Below, piece by piece: positions 12,404 to 27,359 of a DNA stretch of 64,000 nucleotides. Numbering within the stretch: the first letter of the stretch is position 1; every line of letters starts with the position of its first letter. Source of the stretch: Onchocerca lupi (taxonomy: Eukaryota > Nematoda > Chromadorea > Rhabditida > Onchocercidae); assembly GCA_028564675.1 (NCBI GenBank), contig JAOVVO010000018.1, positions 186,001 through 250,000 on the forward strand, given 5' to 3'. Under the pieces are notes generated by a model that did not search any database, had not been told where the DNA came from, and saw nothing but the letters and a program-made list of their open reading frames with translations. Both the position numbers and the translations under genes were made by a program.

Positions 12404-14511
12404 TCAATAACTACCCAGCATAAGCGAACCTGTCGGTGGTGAGGAGGTGGTACAATATCCTGAACTTACACTTGAACAGCTTGATGACATTGATAAGTTA
12501 TCAGAATAACCACCAATAAAGGATCGAAATTCAGGAGAATGATGCCGGTTGCGGTCTCCCATAGATATCGAAGATGTTTTGGTACCAATAATTGCAGGAC
12601 CGTTCTGCGATGACATAATAAAATCACTCGAATGTGATTCATTTGCACTAACATTTGGTATAGTGTAACGCAAAGCCGGATGTTGTTCTGCATGTGTTTC
12701 CAGTTTTGCTGGTACGCTGCCTAACTTATAGCGACCTGAATTCAATTCCGATATTGGCAGCGGAAGAGATGTGTCGTCTTCGGACAACCAAGGATGATGC
12801 CGAATATATTCCAAATCACAACGTTCGCCTGGGTCGTATTTCAGACATTCCATAATCAGATCTTTGCAATCTGAAATTGAGCATTTCTATGTGCTTCATA
12901 CCTCTTTGGAATACTTCAATATTATCATAGAATTACTTTAAGAATTTACAGAAAGTACAATGGAAAAGAAGTGAAACGGAGAAAATAAACGAACATTTTG
13001 AAATATGTCGTCGCCATACTAACGATCCTCGACAAACAATGTCTTCGTCGCGATGGAATGGAATATCTCCGCAAACCATATCATATAATAAAATACCTAA
13101 TGACCAAACAGTTGCTTTACAGTTATCATACTCGGAACGAAGAATCCATTCCGGCGGACTATATACACGTGTCCCTGTAAATGCAGCTTGAATATATAAA
13201 CTGCATAACAAGAAATTAATAGCTTTAATAAAGTGGGGAAAAAAATTTACCTTCAAAATCAGTAAACTTCTCATCCTTCGTTTTATAAAATGCACCAGAA
13301 CCAAAATCGACCAACTTCAGGTGCCCAGTTTTCAAATCCATAACCAAATTTTCGTCCTTAATGTCTCGATGGACAACATTTACATTAACACAAGCTATCA
13401 CAGTATCCACAACCTTCAAACAAAGCAAGTCTTATTCGTTAAAAAAAATTATAACCTGTTGTGTGTAAAAACGAATACTCGTATCAATCACCTGTTTGAA
13501 AAATATCCGCGCAATTTTTTCATCCAGTGCTCCGTGTTCTGATATATAATCAAACAGATCCTGGCATGGTGACGGTCGTTCCATCACGATCAGGAACCCA
13601 TCCGATCGTTCAAACCAATCATACATTTGGATAACGCCAAGTATATTGCTACATTCCATTAGAAGGACTATCTCCATAGGTAACTCCTTACCAGTACTAG
13701 GAATCTACAAGATGTAAAATTCATCAATGAGTAGCTTATTTTCCTTTGCAAAAATAATAAACAAAAATTCCGGACATATCATTCTCAAAGACCAACTGAA
13801 ATAGATTAAAAAAAGCATTCTACAAAATTTATGACCGTACCTTTTTCCAGCCAGTTACGTTATTTCTTGATACGTATTTCACTGCTACTGGCAAACCGTC
13901 AATTATACGAAACCCGGAATACACAGTTCCAAAGCCACCGCGTCCTAATTCTGATCCAAGTTTGTACTGTTTTTTGAAACTTGCATAATCATGCCCTTAA
14001 AAAATGATATATTTCGATTAAAAAATCTCCTCAAGAACGGCACAATGATAATGATCACAACAGAAAAAAGTGTGCAAGCCGTATGAGATAAAAACCCGCT
14101 TACTGACCCCATTCATGAAGCGTTTCATACCATCTTTCAAATTTAACAACTGGTGGGCATCGCATTCAGTTCTTACAAAAATATACGTCAGTTTTCTTAT
14201 ACTAACAGACGGAAGTAATTAGGCCAGCTCTACGAGATATATTCCTTGATAACCGAATTATGACACATCACACCTATACACATCCACACACCTACACCCA
14301 TCCACACGCATAAATCTCGAGAGAGACCAATTTTCATTAAGAAATTTTATGTATAAATATGAAGAGGGTATGTACTCAAACAAACAAATATATATGCAAA
14401 TAGATGCATAAATAAACACATACCTTGTCTGCTATCGAGGGAAGAAGACGATGATGGTGTGGCCGTCAATCCGCGACTGTCAAGCGTTAATTTGCGAGCA
14501 TTTTCCAACAT
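12404..14511 (-). CDS. PIM/prk: PIM-family serine/threonine protein kinase
   Basis: Six exons, all in phase: 14511-14424, 13995-13841, 13704-13492, 13413-13251, 13174-12995 and 12870-12404 (421 residues). Exon 2 has the glycine loop LGRGGFGTVYSG and the ATP lysine in VAVKYV. Exon 3 has the hinge FLIVMERP and FDYISEHGALDEKIARIFF. Exon 4 has the catalytic HRDIKDEN (HRD at 13363-13371) and LVDFGSGA (DFG at 13300-13308). Exon 5 has GTRVYSPPEW and WSLGILLYDMVCGDIPF, which are near-diagnostic of PIM kinases. Exon 6 completes the fold (HHPWL) and adds a serine-rich tail of about 125 residues. PIM kinases are constitutively active and controlled mainly by abundance. C. elegans has two (prk-1, prk-2); I cannot tell which this is. 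Exon 5 ends with an atypical GTTCGT donor, supported by frame and homology. Confidence 0.93.
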
Positions 14512-16733
14512 TCCAATTTAATGTGCGCGATTATTAAGTCTCGACTACGTTAAATTGCAAATATGTCACACTCGCAGAAAATGAAAATATAAATTAATAA
14601 TCTGGAAATGTCAAGATATGCATTCTGTATTCAACTACGTAACGCGACAGACGTGCTAGCAGTCTTAAAGAAATAAAGTTGTTTGAAAATATGAAGAAAA
14701 TGAGGGCACTGAAAGTAGCATTTCTTAGTTGTTTGCTTCTTTTCCCCTTCACTTAATAAAAGCTTGGAGTGCAATTGTATTATCATATACCAAATTATTG
14801 CAGTTTTACAGAAGCAATTACCGAAAGTTAATTTTCTTATGAGAATGACTGGCTTAATAAGTTTATCAATAAAGAAATGGATCAGTATCAAGCAGCACTC
14901 AACAATGCATTTATAACTATAAAGATCTGTCATCAATAATAACAAAAAGCACTCTTATCAGTATTCCAAGGACGAATATTATGATATGAATAGATGACCG
15001 ACGTGTGATGCAACGAGTACAAAGGATAAAGAAATGTGCTTAATGGTATCCATGCACACCCATCTTTCTAAACAAAGAGTGTGGTGGGGACGGAAGGAGG
15101 GGTCATCGGTAGGTGGGAGCATGAAATGGAACACAACTTGGCTATGTTCAATGTTGACAGCTTTTTCTCCTTCTCCATTAGACAAATGGGAAGAAAAGCC
15201 CTTGGCAATGACCCAATCCTTTTTCCGAAAAAAAAAAAAAACCTTAATAAATGTTCCAGTTCGATTCCCAGAGGAAAGAAAGGAAGGATTAGTTCAGACT
15301 TTTCCTTTCATTTCTAATATTGTTGTGTCAATGTAAATTGTTGTAAGAAAAAAAAAGGATAAGGCAAGTGCTACTGCTACCGCCGCCATTGCCGTTCATA
15401 ACTGTCCTGTCCCCGTCGTGCGGAAACACAAATAGGCCTCCTCTCCACTTTGTCGGTGGTCGTGTTTCCACAGCGGGCAGGCGGCCGGCTGGCAGCACCA
15501 GGGAGAGATGGTGTCAGGCGGTTGGTTGCTGTTCGTAGCCAGATATAAGAAGCGGGAACTTCCCATTCTGTTCCACACTTCCACCGGAAGTATTGTTATC
15601 GGACAGGGGTCACCCTCCCAAATTCTCTTCAACTTCCCTTCAAATATTCACGGTTCTTCCCCAATTCTTCCTTCTTAACTTCTATTTATAAGATTTAAGA
15701 GAAAAAAGAATTCAGTTCACTTCGTACAATTCTTGATTTATAGTCACTGTAGGAAAAAGAGGGAGAGGAAGAAGAAAAAAAGAAAAAAACACTCGGAAAT
15801 ATAAAAAATGTTCAGAACGATGTAGAGATAGATGTTTAGCTTACATCTTCAATACCAATATCTCATCCTTTTCCGAAACGCTTATTTGGAATGGTCCGCC
15901 AAGCAAGCCGCCATATTTATCTGTTGTGTATCGGGGCCATTTCCGAATAGCATTTTCTACAGAACATAAGAGAATGAATGAACTTTTAATGAATGAAAAA
16001 TTTACTAATATTGACCCTGATCCATCAACAATTCACATCCATCTATTAAAATCACTCGTATCTCACATTCGTCTTGTCTTGCACCATCCAACCATCTCCA
16101 CAATAATAAACTGAGAAAATTTCATGAAGGAACGAAATGGTCTGGGAAGCTTTCAACATCAGTGAAACTGCCTAGTTGCAGCGGATGAAATATTTCGGAA
16201 GATGTGTAAATTTATAGATCCTCCATTTGTGGTGACGTCATTCATGTGAATGAACGAATACCCGTTGAGAAGTGAGCAATAATGAGCAATATAACATAAT
16301 TTACGGACCATTCATAAAGTTGTTGGTTGGGAACTGTACAAGAAGAAATAATGGTAAGGGCCAAACGGGGACAACAGTAGATATGAGGAGAGCGCAAAGG
16401 TCGAGGAGAGAATTTTGGCCAACCCATGGGAATGAGATTGGAAGTGGAATTGGTCCACCTTAACAACCATTCGGATACGACTGATGATAATAACAGGAAG
16501 ACAATGGTAAACAAGTGAATTAAGTGGGGCTTAGGCTGAGTCACGAAACATACATATACGAGCGAGTGAACGAACAAGCAAACGAACGAGTGAAAGGTGA
16601 CGAGAGGTGGGAGTAAAGGAGATAACGAGCGAGTGCAGCAGAACCACACATCTGAACGGACGAAAGTATCACTGCCCGGAACGACCAGCATAGACACTCC
16701 GTTCGCCTCTCGACCTCTGTCCCTTCCTTCCCA

Positions 16734-16832
16734 GTGTCTGCCCGTCTGTCTGCGCACTCCCTCCTCACATTTCTTTACTCGCTGAGTTACAACCATACAT
16801 CTATCCGTTCTGACAGACAGACGGGCAGACAC
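16734..16832. repeat. Inverted repeat with perfect 19-base arms
   Basis: 16734-16752 and 16814-16832 are perfect reverse complements (GTGTCTGCCCGTCTGTCTG) separated by 61 bases. The arms are GC-rich and lie in the simple-sequence island upstream of the kinase. They could form a hairpin in RNA, or be a by-product of GTCTG repeat growth. Confidence 0.85.
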
Positions 16833-19800
16833 ACAGACAGGCGAACATGCACATTCCAAACATTGTCCGGCTCTCCCGCCGTGGCATTAATCCAAATTTC
16901 CGATAATTGATGATTCATAAACTTCTATCCTAAAAATGAGCCTATTAAATGCATGAAAGGTTCGAAGTTTACGTGAATTTGTGTTTGCAGGCAGATCCAC
17001 GAATGCCATAAGTCCAGACATAATCTCTATTTCGCGTGACAATCCGCGACGTCTGGTAGAAAGAGTGCGCGACAGAGAAACGCAACTATGTTTGAGATTG
17101 GAATGCAGCCAAGATGAGATGCGATGTACCATATGGCGCCCGTGGAGCACGTGGATGGGACACATGTGGGATGCACTGTCAGACTACTCCTCACGACATG
17201 CATTCTTCCTATTCCACTCCTTGCAGATGTCCCTGATATTCGCAAAATGCATCTGCCCTTCCCCCGCCTGCTGCATGCATCACTTCCCTTATCTTGCGTG
17301 TGTATTGATTCATGCATGCGCTGATTTTGCATACTATCGCAAAGTGGATGCTACGTAATAATCCAAAGGCATTTCTGGTATCACTCAGGTTTGTGATGAC
17401 ATAAATAATTATCCTCTGAATTGGTTGAAGGGCAATCACAAATTAAGTGATCATCCGTCCTAAATAGCAGCAACAGCAATTATTTCAACTGCATAATGAT
17501 ATAGATGATTATCTGGATTGGACCGATTGCTGCAACGCGATCTGAAGGTCAAGTCATCCTGAAACCATGACTCATCTAGCAAACAGTTCACCATGAATGA
17601 TGTTCGCCAGAAGGCCATGAATGGGTAAACGAGGAGGAAACAGATGCACAGCACTTTCTTTCATTTGGAACATGATGTTTTTCTGCTGTATTTTGAGAAG
17701 CCTGCGGGTCATCCGAGGCAATACTATAGCATTATATGATCTTTCGCATGAATTTTTGCAGAGAGTGACATAAATCAATGTCATGTCGAGATCTTTCATG
17801 TTGATCTCCTGATTTATTAACTGCCCCGTCTTCTAGCCTTCGATCATTTAACATCTGTTTGGGAGGTGATACAACTGTTGAAATGTTTTTGCTTCCCAAC
17901 GCGACATAATTATATCATGAAGTACCGGTCCTTTAGTGCCATCGTAGTGATCAGTTGTTCGAGGAAAGTATTTTAAATTGCTACAGCACTACAGAAAAAA
18001 GACCTTTTCCGGATCTAACAGTCGAGAATTTTATGATGACACTGTCATTAGTGAAATGAGAAATGCTGGAGACAACTGACATTTAAATGAACTTGACTTA
18101 CATGATTCAATTCATTTTCTTCAGTTGGATAAAGGTGGAGAAAATTCAAAGATTGAGTTAAAGAGGATGAAGAGGAAGAAAGAGAGGAATCGTTCACTCT
18201 GCATCCTCGTGAACGCCCGACAGAAGTGCAACAGATTTGAAGAAACGAATGTTATTTCGGTGACAAAACGAACTCCACTTGATGTTTGGTTTGCGAGTGA
18301 TGTGAAATTTGCGAATAATTAGAATTTGTTGGCGATAGGTTGAGCACACTGCGACATTCTCTGTTCATCTTCGAACAAACGGATTCCAACACGTTCCTGC
18401 CCGTTTCCTCCGTTCTCTTCTTTGCTAACCTGTTTCTTCTCTTGATGAAATCTGTGTGTAAGTGCCTGAAAGGGAAGAACAGATGGGTAGATTTAAAACA
18501 GGAAAGAGAAATAATCAAATCAATAAACCAACGAATGAAGAAATACTTAAAAGAAATTTGATAAGTAACTTTGATATATGCATATAACGAAAGGTTATTG
18601 ATAAGTTTGTCGGTATTATTTGAATTGGTGCTGTGGATAACGGGATCAATGAATGATAAAATGTTTCAAAAAGAAGCTGCACTTTTCAAATTGTTTTTTT
18701 TAGTGATCAATAAACCATTAATCAATTGAAGAATATGAAATGCAACAAAAAAGTATTCAGTGACTACAAAAGATAGAGTGATGAGAAACCGATCCGGTTA
18801 CTGTCCTAACTTCTCACTCACTTCCATGGGATTTTGTAATCTGCAATGATTCCCGTCACATTCATCATATCATGTTACTTCTGCAACAAGTAACACGCGG
18901 GATATCGGAAGAACAGTGAATAGTGCTGTTCTGGTGTAGAATCGTTCGCAACAATTTCCAGTAACAATCTGTTCGAACTGAATCAATTACTGACAACATT
19001 CTTCCTCATATAGGTGACAAATACTGTTTATCTATGTAGTACGAATGGTGCACGTCATACAGGACACTTATTGGTCGAGTATGCTTTTAAGAGAGGTTTA
19101 GCGATGAGGAAGAATTTTCGGGCTTATTTTTCGGATGGCAATAGCATGTGATCAATGTGATCAGTAAATGATATTAGAACAGTGCAGGAAACATCCATTT
19201 TAATATTTCAAAAGGTACGAAAGTAAGCATAGAACAAGGAGGAAAGCTTGAAAAGTAAAAAATCGAGAAGTGAAGATCCTGATGAATAAGCAATAAAAAG
19301 TTAAGATGGCTTTAAATTAGTTTAGGGCAATTCTTCCAAAATCGTTAGGAATGAATCCAGCAAATAGACAAACGAAACGTGAACAAATAAGTATAGCACT
19401 GATCTATCGAGCAGTTTTGTTCATTGCATTGCCAATTATGATTTATAGACAGTGGTTCGAGAAAATTGTTAGGAAAACATGAAATTTAAAATTAAAATTC
19501 ACGTGTCGTGTGAATAATACAAAACAAAGAAAAAAAAAAGACTCTTCAACTCTACCATCACGTCACTTGCAAGTACTTCCACTTTAATTGAAAGCAAACA
19601 TTGCATGGGGACATTCCATTGAATTCAAGGTCTCATCTATTTATACGATGATTATGCCATCTGTTTTCGTCTAACTATTTGTACAAGATGACATTCCCGC
19701 CTTCTCAAACATCTCTTCAATGCTAATCCATAATGGAAGTTAAGCAAGTAGTATATCTTTTATCCTCTTTGTTTCCGAAAGAAACGAGGTAAGAAATAAA

Positions 19801-20067
19801 AATAAGTTGCTTTGTGAAATAGATATTGGGGGAAATTAGGGATTGAATAGTTCAAAAAACAAAAAAATGAAGTGTTAAAACTATGAAACAGAAGACATTT
19901 TTTTCAAGTCGCAAAATTTTCAAAATTAGTTCGTTTTTTCCTTCAAATAGAACTTACTTATTGCCTACAATTCATACTTCAACATAATTTCTTTCCCTCA
20001 CAATAAAAATGAGAAAAAAGTAAATGAAGGAAGTAGTATGACGGGATACCAATGTTATCTAATTTTT

Positions 20068-20069
<2 letters not shown>

Positions 20070-20099
<30 letters not shown>
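20070..20099. repeat. Poly-T tract, about 30 bases
   Basis: Uninterrupted T run in the gene-poor region. No target-site duplication or element body was seen beside it. Confidence 0.9.
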
Positions 20100-20101
<2 letters not shown>

Positions 20102-23100
20102 CACAGTTCTTCATCAGATTCCAACAATCAGTACTTTTTTTTATCTCAGGCTTTTCGAATATTATTATACTATTTAATCCAGGGAATTTTTTCACTGACA
20201 TATTTCTTGCACCATACTTGAATCAAAAGTCATCCGTGTATTTTGAGGTCTGCTCAGTAAAACTGCGAATGCAATGTTTATCTTTTGATTAAAGCAGCTG
20301 CCTTACAATATATCAGCAGTACAAAGTCGGCCATGGAATCTAATCTGGGACACTGCTGATCACATTAGTCACTGTCTGGTATTTCAACCACCTTTGAATT
20401 AAAAAAAAGTCGAAAATCCAGCTGCTCTCTTCAACTGTCCTTTTTATTTTTAGCGACAATTATTCTGCTCAGTGAAAGCTGGCAACACCTTTGTTCATTT
20501 TCTGTTACTTTTCGCTCAATGATGATTAATTATGGGATCATTGCCCAAAGCTATAGTTATAGTAACGCTGTATTAATCGTAGATATCTTAAAGACTTCGC
20601 GGAAAAGTTTCCATTCTGTGACTAGAGACAGAATCCCTTTGATTTTGTTACCATTCTATCCGATTTTGTTATTACTCTGTCGATTCATCTGAATCAGTTC
20701 TCTTGAAAACAACTAATGCTGAGACGGTGAAAATTTAAAAAAATAACTGTTGTTGTTTTAAGTCAGGAAAAAAAATGCAGTTGTTTTAACATTCCGTTAC
20801 TTAACTTGTAGTTTAACTTTCAGTTAAATGATGAAATGTTAGCAAACTTTTGCAAAATGTTTGGAGAAATTCTTAAAATAAAAGATGGATAGATATGTGT
20901 TTAGAAAAAATTTTCTGTCTTATTTGAAACAAGTTAAAATCCCTTAAAAAGTGAATGTAAGCAAATTTTGATTCCGTTATATTTCGAAGAGTACTAAAAA
21001 TACCAGCGATTTTGAATATTGAATATCTGAAAGGTGATGCACTTTTTCAACAGAATTACTCCAGAATTCGAAACTCATTCAAAAATGTTTGAAATATTCA
21101 ATTACCACTGAACATATTTCATACTATCTAATATGTATATTGAAGCAATATTTGAAGTGATTAATTTACAGTTTGACAATGAAATAGACCATTGGTGTCA
21201 AATAATCTTTATTTATTCCGCGTTCATCTACCCGTGCAAATTGTAAGATGCACAAGTGAAGTCTGGAGAGCAATTCTAAAATGACTTAGAGATCATGGAA
21301 AGGCAAGAAGATGATGCAATATAAAGTAAATATCAGATGCAAGCTTTCTAATAAAAACTTCCTAGACTTGTTCACTATCGTTTTGATCTTTTGTCGACAG
21401 GACAAACAAAAAGCCCTGCGTAATAGCAACTGTCGTAGACTTAATCGAATTTAAATATCGCAAACAATAAGCTTTTTACTTTCAAATTTGAAAGCTAATT
21501 CAGAATTGTATGAATTAATTTCAGTTTTTCTTACTGTTTTAGAATTTTCACTAAATCCACATTTTACTATGCAAATTTAAGGTGGTGTGATTTGTTATCT
21601 AGAACCAGTAAAAATTATTGCGAAATAAAAACATTGTCAGCATAACACGAAGCAATGATGGATGTCAAAAATAACGGCCAACCTGTGCCAAGACCTTTTC
21701 ATTGTTAATTACGAGCAGAAAATATCAAATGTACTGCTTTTTGAATATTCAAAAATTGCCAGCCGGAACATTACGACTGATGCTATGATAATCTAATTTG
21801 CTGAATAAAATTTGCTTGAAGGATGGGCAGAAGGTGTGTCGCGAATACCAACTCTCGTCTTCGAGATGAACTTAAAAACACTCTTCTCATAACACTTTCC
21901 TTTTTTCGACTATTTAATAATTAATTGCGATTTTACACTTTTGTTATCACTAATTGCGAAATTGATGGCAAGAAAATGTGCTTGAAAGACGGCATTATTG
22001 TTTACTTAATGAATCAGTGAGAGTACCAAGGGTGGAATGTAGATGAAAAGTTAAGCTGCAGTAAAATAAAATCCTTCGGGTCACTGAGTTTAAATTTCCT
22101 CATATCATTAATTTCTAAAATACGCACTGCTAATAAAACAGTCAGAATCCTCCTCAACATGTCAGACTCTTACCGAACTTGTTTACATTTTTCAGTCCCT
22201 CATCTTGAAAACGAAGTCATATTTTTACTTATCGTTCAAAGTTTACGGCTCCAAAATAACCGGAATTTGTCAGTGGAAGTTTGTGAAAATGGCATGAAAA
22301 GGCGTTCTAAAACGAGTAACAGCAAGCAATGGGCTGAAATGGAAATTTTGGGAAAACAATAGAAAACGAAAGAAACTGAAAGACGGAGATGATTATTTGG
22401 CTATTTATCATTAAAGATGAATAATTACTAAGCGATGTGGGAGGCCCAATATGGTAGATAATGTGTTGTACGAGTAATGAAAGAAGAAGATTGTATTAAT
22501 AATTTTCATAGTCGGGAGTACAAGTTATTTGTCCAACTTGATAATATTATCAGCGATAGAAATCATTTTTGAGGAATCGTTTATCGTCTGTAGAGATGTA
22601 ATGATGACCTTGTGTATCCTCGTTTGCTCTTTTCAACCTTCCAACCTCACTTGCACTTTTCTAAATTTCATTCTCCTCTCCTTCTTAGTAAGTGATTCCT
22701 TCGAATGTTATGACAGCTTATCATCTCATTTTAAAAATATTATTATAAATTTATACCTCTTACTTTATGTTTGATATTACCATCCCGACCAGTTAACTGT
22801 TTATCTTCGACAACGATGCTTTTTTGGAATGGCTAGGGCTGACGATGACAGATACACATCTTCCTATAAGGTCAGAATATAGAAGTTATTTTGTTGCAAG
22901 CAATGGCAGATAGTTAATTTGAGGCTGAAACTCCGTAGCTACAACATCGACGATGAAGATATGCAAGGTGGTAAATAAAGCACTGAAAATCCTAAACTGA
23001 AATTGTATGCTTTAACAAAAGATTAGGTATTATCAATTCTTTTATTAAAATGATTATTTTACAAAGAGAAAGCAAAAATATATTTCAATACATCGAATCG

Positions 23101-24990
23101 TTCATCAGAAGCAGTGAATAATAACGAAAAACAGACAAATCCATATTCAATATTTCTGTCTCAAAGTCTTTCAACAGTAATGATGGCTTCTGACCCAAAT
23201 TCGAAGTCAAACATTAAAGAAATGAAATTCCAGAATTTCTAAAGCAAATAATAAATGAAAGTAATGTGTGAATCACAACAAAACCTGCAAAACATTATTT
23301 TTAGGTGAGTTCGGATGACTAATGTTTTTAAGGACAATTCTTGGATATTATGGTCAAATTTTTGCAAAAAAGGATAACCTACGCCATTGCTTAATGGATT
23401 TTTACGTGATGTGTTGTTCATGAAAGAGTATGTAAAAGGAAACTGACTGTTCATCAGTCATTAGTAGGAAAAGCCAGTCCAAAATTATTTCAAGATTTCA
23501 CGAGCGTCACTCCTGTTCATTCTCAGGTAAGAATAAGAGATATAAATGAGAAGGTAGTAAGTATAATCTGATATTTTCACTTTTATTAGCCATTTTAATT
23601 ACACATCATGCTAGTCATAAGACATGTTGGTGTTATGTCACACAATCTTTCAAGTCTTTTGGCTGTAGTTGAATAACCGCTCGAAAAACAATGCTTGTTA
23701 TCTTCTATTCAAAAATATTTCCAGCATTTGCGGTGCTTCATGAATCTATAATCTACTTCATATTCATATTTATAGTTAGGATGCTAGCTGGAATGAAAAT
23801 CTTTTGATCAATAAATGAAGCCACTAATTCACAAACGTCTCTTTCGCCATTTTCTATTCCTTTTCTTTAGAAATTTTGGATTAAAATTTAAGAGGAATCA
23901 AAAGACTACTAAAAAAAAATCCGATAGCTGCAGAAATAATTCATTCACACGATTGTGGACAATTATATACCTGCTATCAACTGATTACATGAGATCCTTC
24001 CGGTAATAAAACATTTTCAGCGAGAAAAAAAAAAGGCAAAAATCGCTCTCGAAATAATGCGTCATCGTCGACATGCTTCTTCATCACTGTGAACATTGCT
24101 TCTATCGTAGATAACAATATCCTCACATAATGCTCAGAGCAGACATTCAAGTCCATGCTGTATTGGTCCATCGTTTGAAGACAGTTAAGTCGTTGACAAG
24201 TTGGTAGAATAGATTCGCGTTAAAACTGTCAATGTACCGTTTACTTTCGCAATTAAAAAGCCAGATGTCTAGATGGTTGAAGTATTAATGCTACTCACTT
24301 GGACAAAGATGATTAATTTTACTGATCTTATCAAGCTATCAGATTTGGAGCATACATTCCACATATAATCGTAACAAGCCGACTATCGCAACCAATCAGA
24401 TCATGTCAAATTAAGTCAGCCGTATAATAAGGTGTGATAAAGCATGGAATATGACTTATCCGTAAGCTGTTTTTATACTACCAGCCAACCTATTACAGGC
24501 CATATTGTTGTGAATCATCAAAAATATCTCAGCTTGAAGCACACCAGAATCACTTTCCTTTACATTTAAGATTTCTGGCAATCCAACTCTATATGGATAT
24601 TTCTTACACCTATATATAAATTATAAAATCATACTCAAGTTTCTGATAATTTAGGATTTTTTAAGAACCAAGTCTAAAAACTAAATTTCGTAACCATAAT
24701 AGATGGCGTGCAGCGGTGACAGATCGGATGAAACATCGGTGCGTCAATGTGCAACCATTCCGAGAACAACACTCAAATTTTAAGGAAAAACGGATTTTTC
24801 AGATTTCTTTGAGATTAATTCTTAATACGGCTTTCTTTTCCAGCTTCAAATTTCAAGTAAATTTTCTTCTTCAAATTTTCTAACAGAAATAAGCAAATCA
24901 TTTCATGCAAGCCATTCCATGAATATGGTAATATGTGACGCAATTCATTCATACATTAATTCAATGAATACATTTATAGTACATAAGAAA

Positions 24991-27322
24991 TCAGGTAGGA
25001 GTAGAAGGTAACGTTTTGTAGCTATAAGCGCAATTAGTTGACACAAGCCTTAACAGCTTCTGGACCGCATCCGTCAATTGGCAACTCGCTTCATCTTGTT
25101 GCGATGATTTAAATCTGGTCAGTTTGTCTTCCGCTTTTGCGAAGCTCAATTCATCACTTTCTGTCATGCTTCTCAAAAAGTCAGTTAGCGCTTTTTGCTG
25201 AAATAAGTCAAAATGAGGTATTTAATTCACGACAACTGATGTGTTCGGCGAATAAAAGGTGTCATTGCCTGTCGGTCATCCGGACATAACTTCTTCCTGT
25301 TTCTTGTTCCGTTGCCGTCGTTTGAAGTACATGTGTACATTCTTCTTCAAAACCGGAAGCTGTACTAATTACTTATTATGCAGTTTACGTTCTGCATCTA
25401 TAAGAATGCATCTCCATCCCAGTTTCATCTTTATGAAAGTTTATAATGTCATAAATAAAACAAAGTCCAACAAAGATGTTAGCTGCATAATTTTAAGTAA
25501 TTCAATTCCAGGAAAAAAGAAAGTGGCCAATAAACTAACTGAGAAAGTAAGAACTACAAGTAATGAAATATCCTATATATATATAGAGAGAAATGAATTT
25601 ATTCAAACACTGCAGATCATCATGATTTTCCGAGTTTTTAGTGCTTTACTTCTTAGAAGATTAGATAGCTTTCTGGAGATCTAATTGATAATGATAAAAA
25701 GACTTTCACCTGCACAATTCTCCGCTTCAATGCCTCGATGATGCCAACCTGGGCCGTAAATTGTTCTTCAAGTTGTTCGCTATATTCACGGATTTGCTCC
25801 AATTCTATCATTGTATTATCATTTCTTTCTTGACTTTTTGATTCCAATTTCGCCATGTGACTTCTTAGCTTTGAAATTTGGTCTTCGTATTCGTGCACTG
25901 TTTTCAAAGCGCACGAAAGACGATAGCGATATTCTTCAAAACGTCGTTCCAAATCTGTTCTGAAATTGAGGAAAATTGAGACAAATTGAGACAATTAGCT
26001 CAACTAACAGTGATTCATGTTGAACTTCTGCTGGCTTGAAATTGGAAATTTTTCTAACTTTCTAGATTATAACTGGCATATGTAACACGATTATAAAGAG
26101 AACACGGTTGTCCGTCCTTTTCTGACCGACTGATGCTATGAATGACCTCTCAGTCAGATGAGCTGGAAAGTAACTTGGCATTAGGGCTGCACAAAATATA
26201 AAGGTGAGCTTAACTTACTTCACTTCAGGCCTTATATCGTCTCTTAATCGTTGTATTTCATTCAGAGCAGCACTATGTTGCACCTGTAATCTAGTGTTTT
26301 CCTTTTCCAACAATTTCATTTCTTCTTTCTTCTTCGTCAGAATTTCCTTAAAGTCAGTTGAATATTTTACACCTTCCATTTCCTCAGAATAATGATTAAA
26401 AGAATGAACTATTTACAAAGTATGTGCCACTCTACAACCTACATGAAATTTATCTACCTCGGATTGTTGTAAGGATTCTGTGTATTTCCTTAACTGCTTT
26501 CGTAATTCATTGTTTTCATCTGTATAACTCTGGATCTGAGTTTTCAGCTCAGCGATTCGGCTTAACAAACACATTGATAAGTAAAAATATAAGCACATTT
26601 TTCAGATTAGCGATTGACTTATGCAAATTTCATATATCAGCCTATCGTCGAAATTCTTCTGTAAGACTCCGAAGAGCTTAAAAAATACCGAAGAACATTC
26701 AAACCTTTCTTGCTCAGAATCCTTGTCACCTTGCAGAACCAGCTGCTCATCCTTTTGTTGTAAAAGATATCGCAATTTGCCCATTTCTTTGGACATGCTG
26801 TTCACTTCATCATTTAGCTGAATAAGTTCATTTGAACTTGAATTTTCGAATTATAATTAACAATAATCAATAACAAGACTGAGATGTTAAAATCAGAATA
26901 ATACTTCCCTTTTGGAACAATTCAATACACTTCTGATGGATAATGAATTTGGTTACCCTTTTCTTAATAAAAAATAACAGATTAGAAACATGTACAAACC
27001 ATTTGCTTTTCTGAATCTAATTCAAGTTCTCGCTTACTCAATACTTCTACTTTCATTTGCAAGTCCTGAAATTAGTACCATAGCTCACGATTGTTTTTTA
27101 TTTCCTTTCTTCCGCTTTGAGTGATGATTTTCCATTTTTATCTAGCTAACAGGATCGGCTTAACCAACAACTTTTAAACTAGAAGGAAGGCCAATCTGTT
27201 TTTCTCCAATTTATTAGCAGCAGTGGATTCTTTTCTCATTCTTATAAATAGTTCATTTTCTTCCAAATATTAAATTCATGAATTCACTGATGTTGATTTC
27301 TATACATGAATTTTCTATCTTC

Positions 27323-27359
<37 letters not shown>

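Larger units (their letters stand above)
14512..24990. other. Gene-poor region of about 10.5 kb
   Basis: No supported gene lies between the kinase start and the coiled-coil gene end. Most is AT-rich with short open frames. A GC-richer island at about 15.35-15.65 kb and 16.2-17.45 kb carries purine- and pyrimidine-skewed simple sequence and overlapping open frames on both strands, including one of 205 codons at 16242-16859 (-). Their composition comes from short repeats such as GTCTGTCTG and ACGAGTGAACGA. The island could hold the promoter or leader of the kinase, or unrecognised transcripts. Confidence 0.55.

Noticed and set aside
16242..16859. Longest open frame in the window (205 codons, minus strand)
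   Set aside because: Composition follows simple repeats, the opposite strand is also open, and no domain, splice or leader signal supports it. Kept only as part of the GC-island finding.
25259..25684. 141-codon plus-strand frame inside a coiled-coil intron
   Set aside because: Antisense to an intron, biased composition, no domain and no promoter or splice support.
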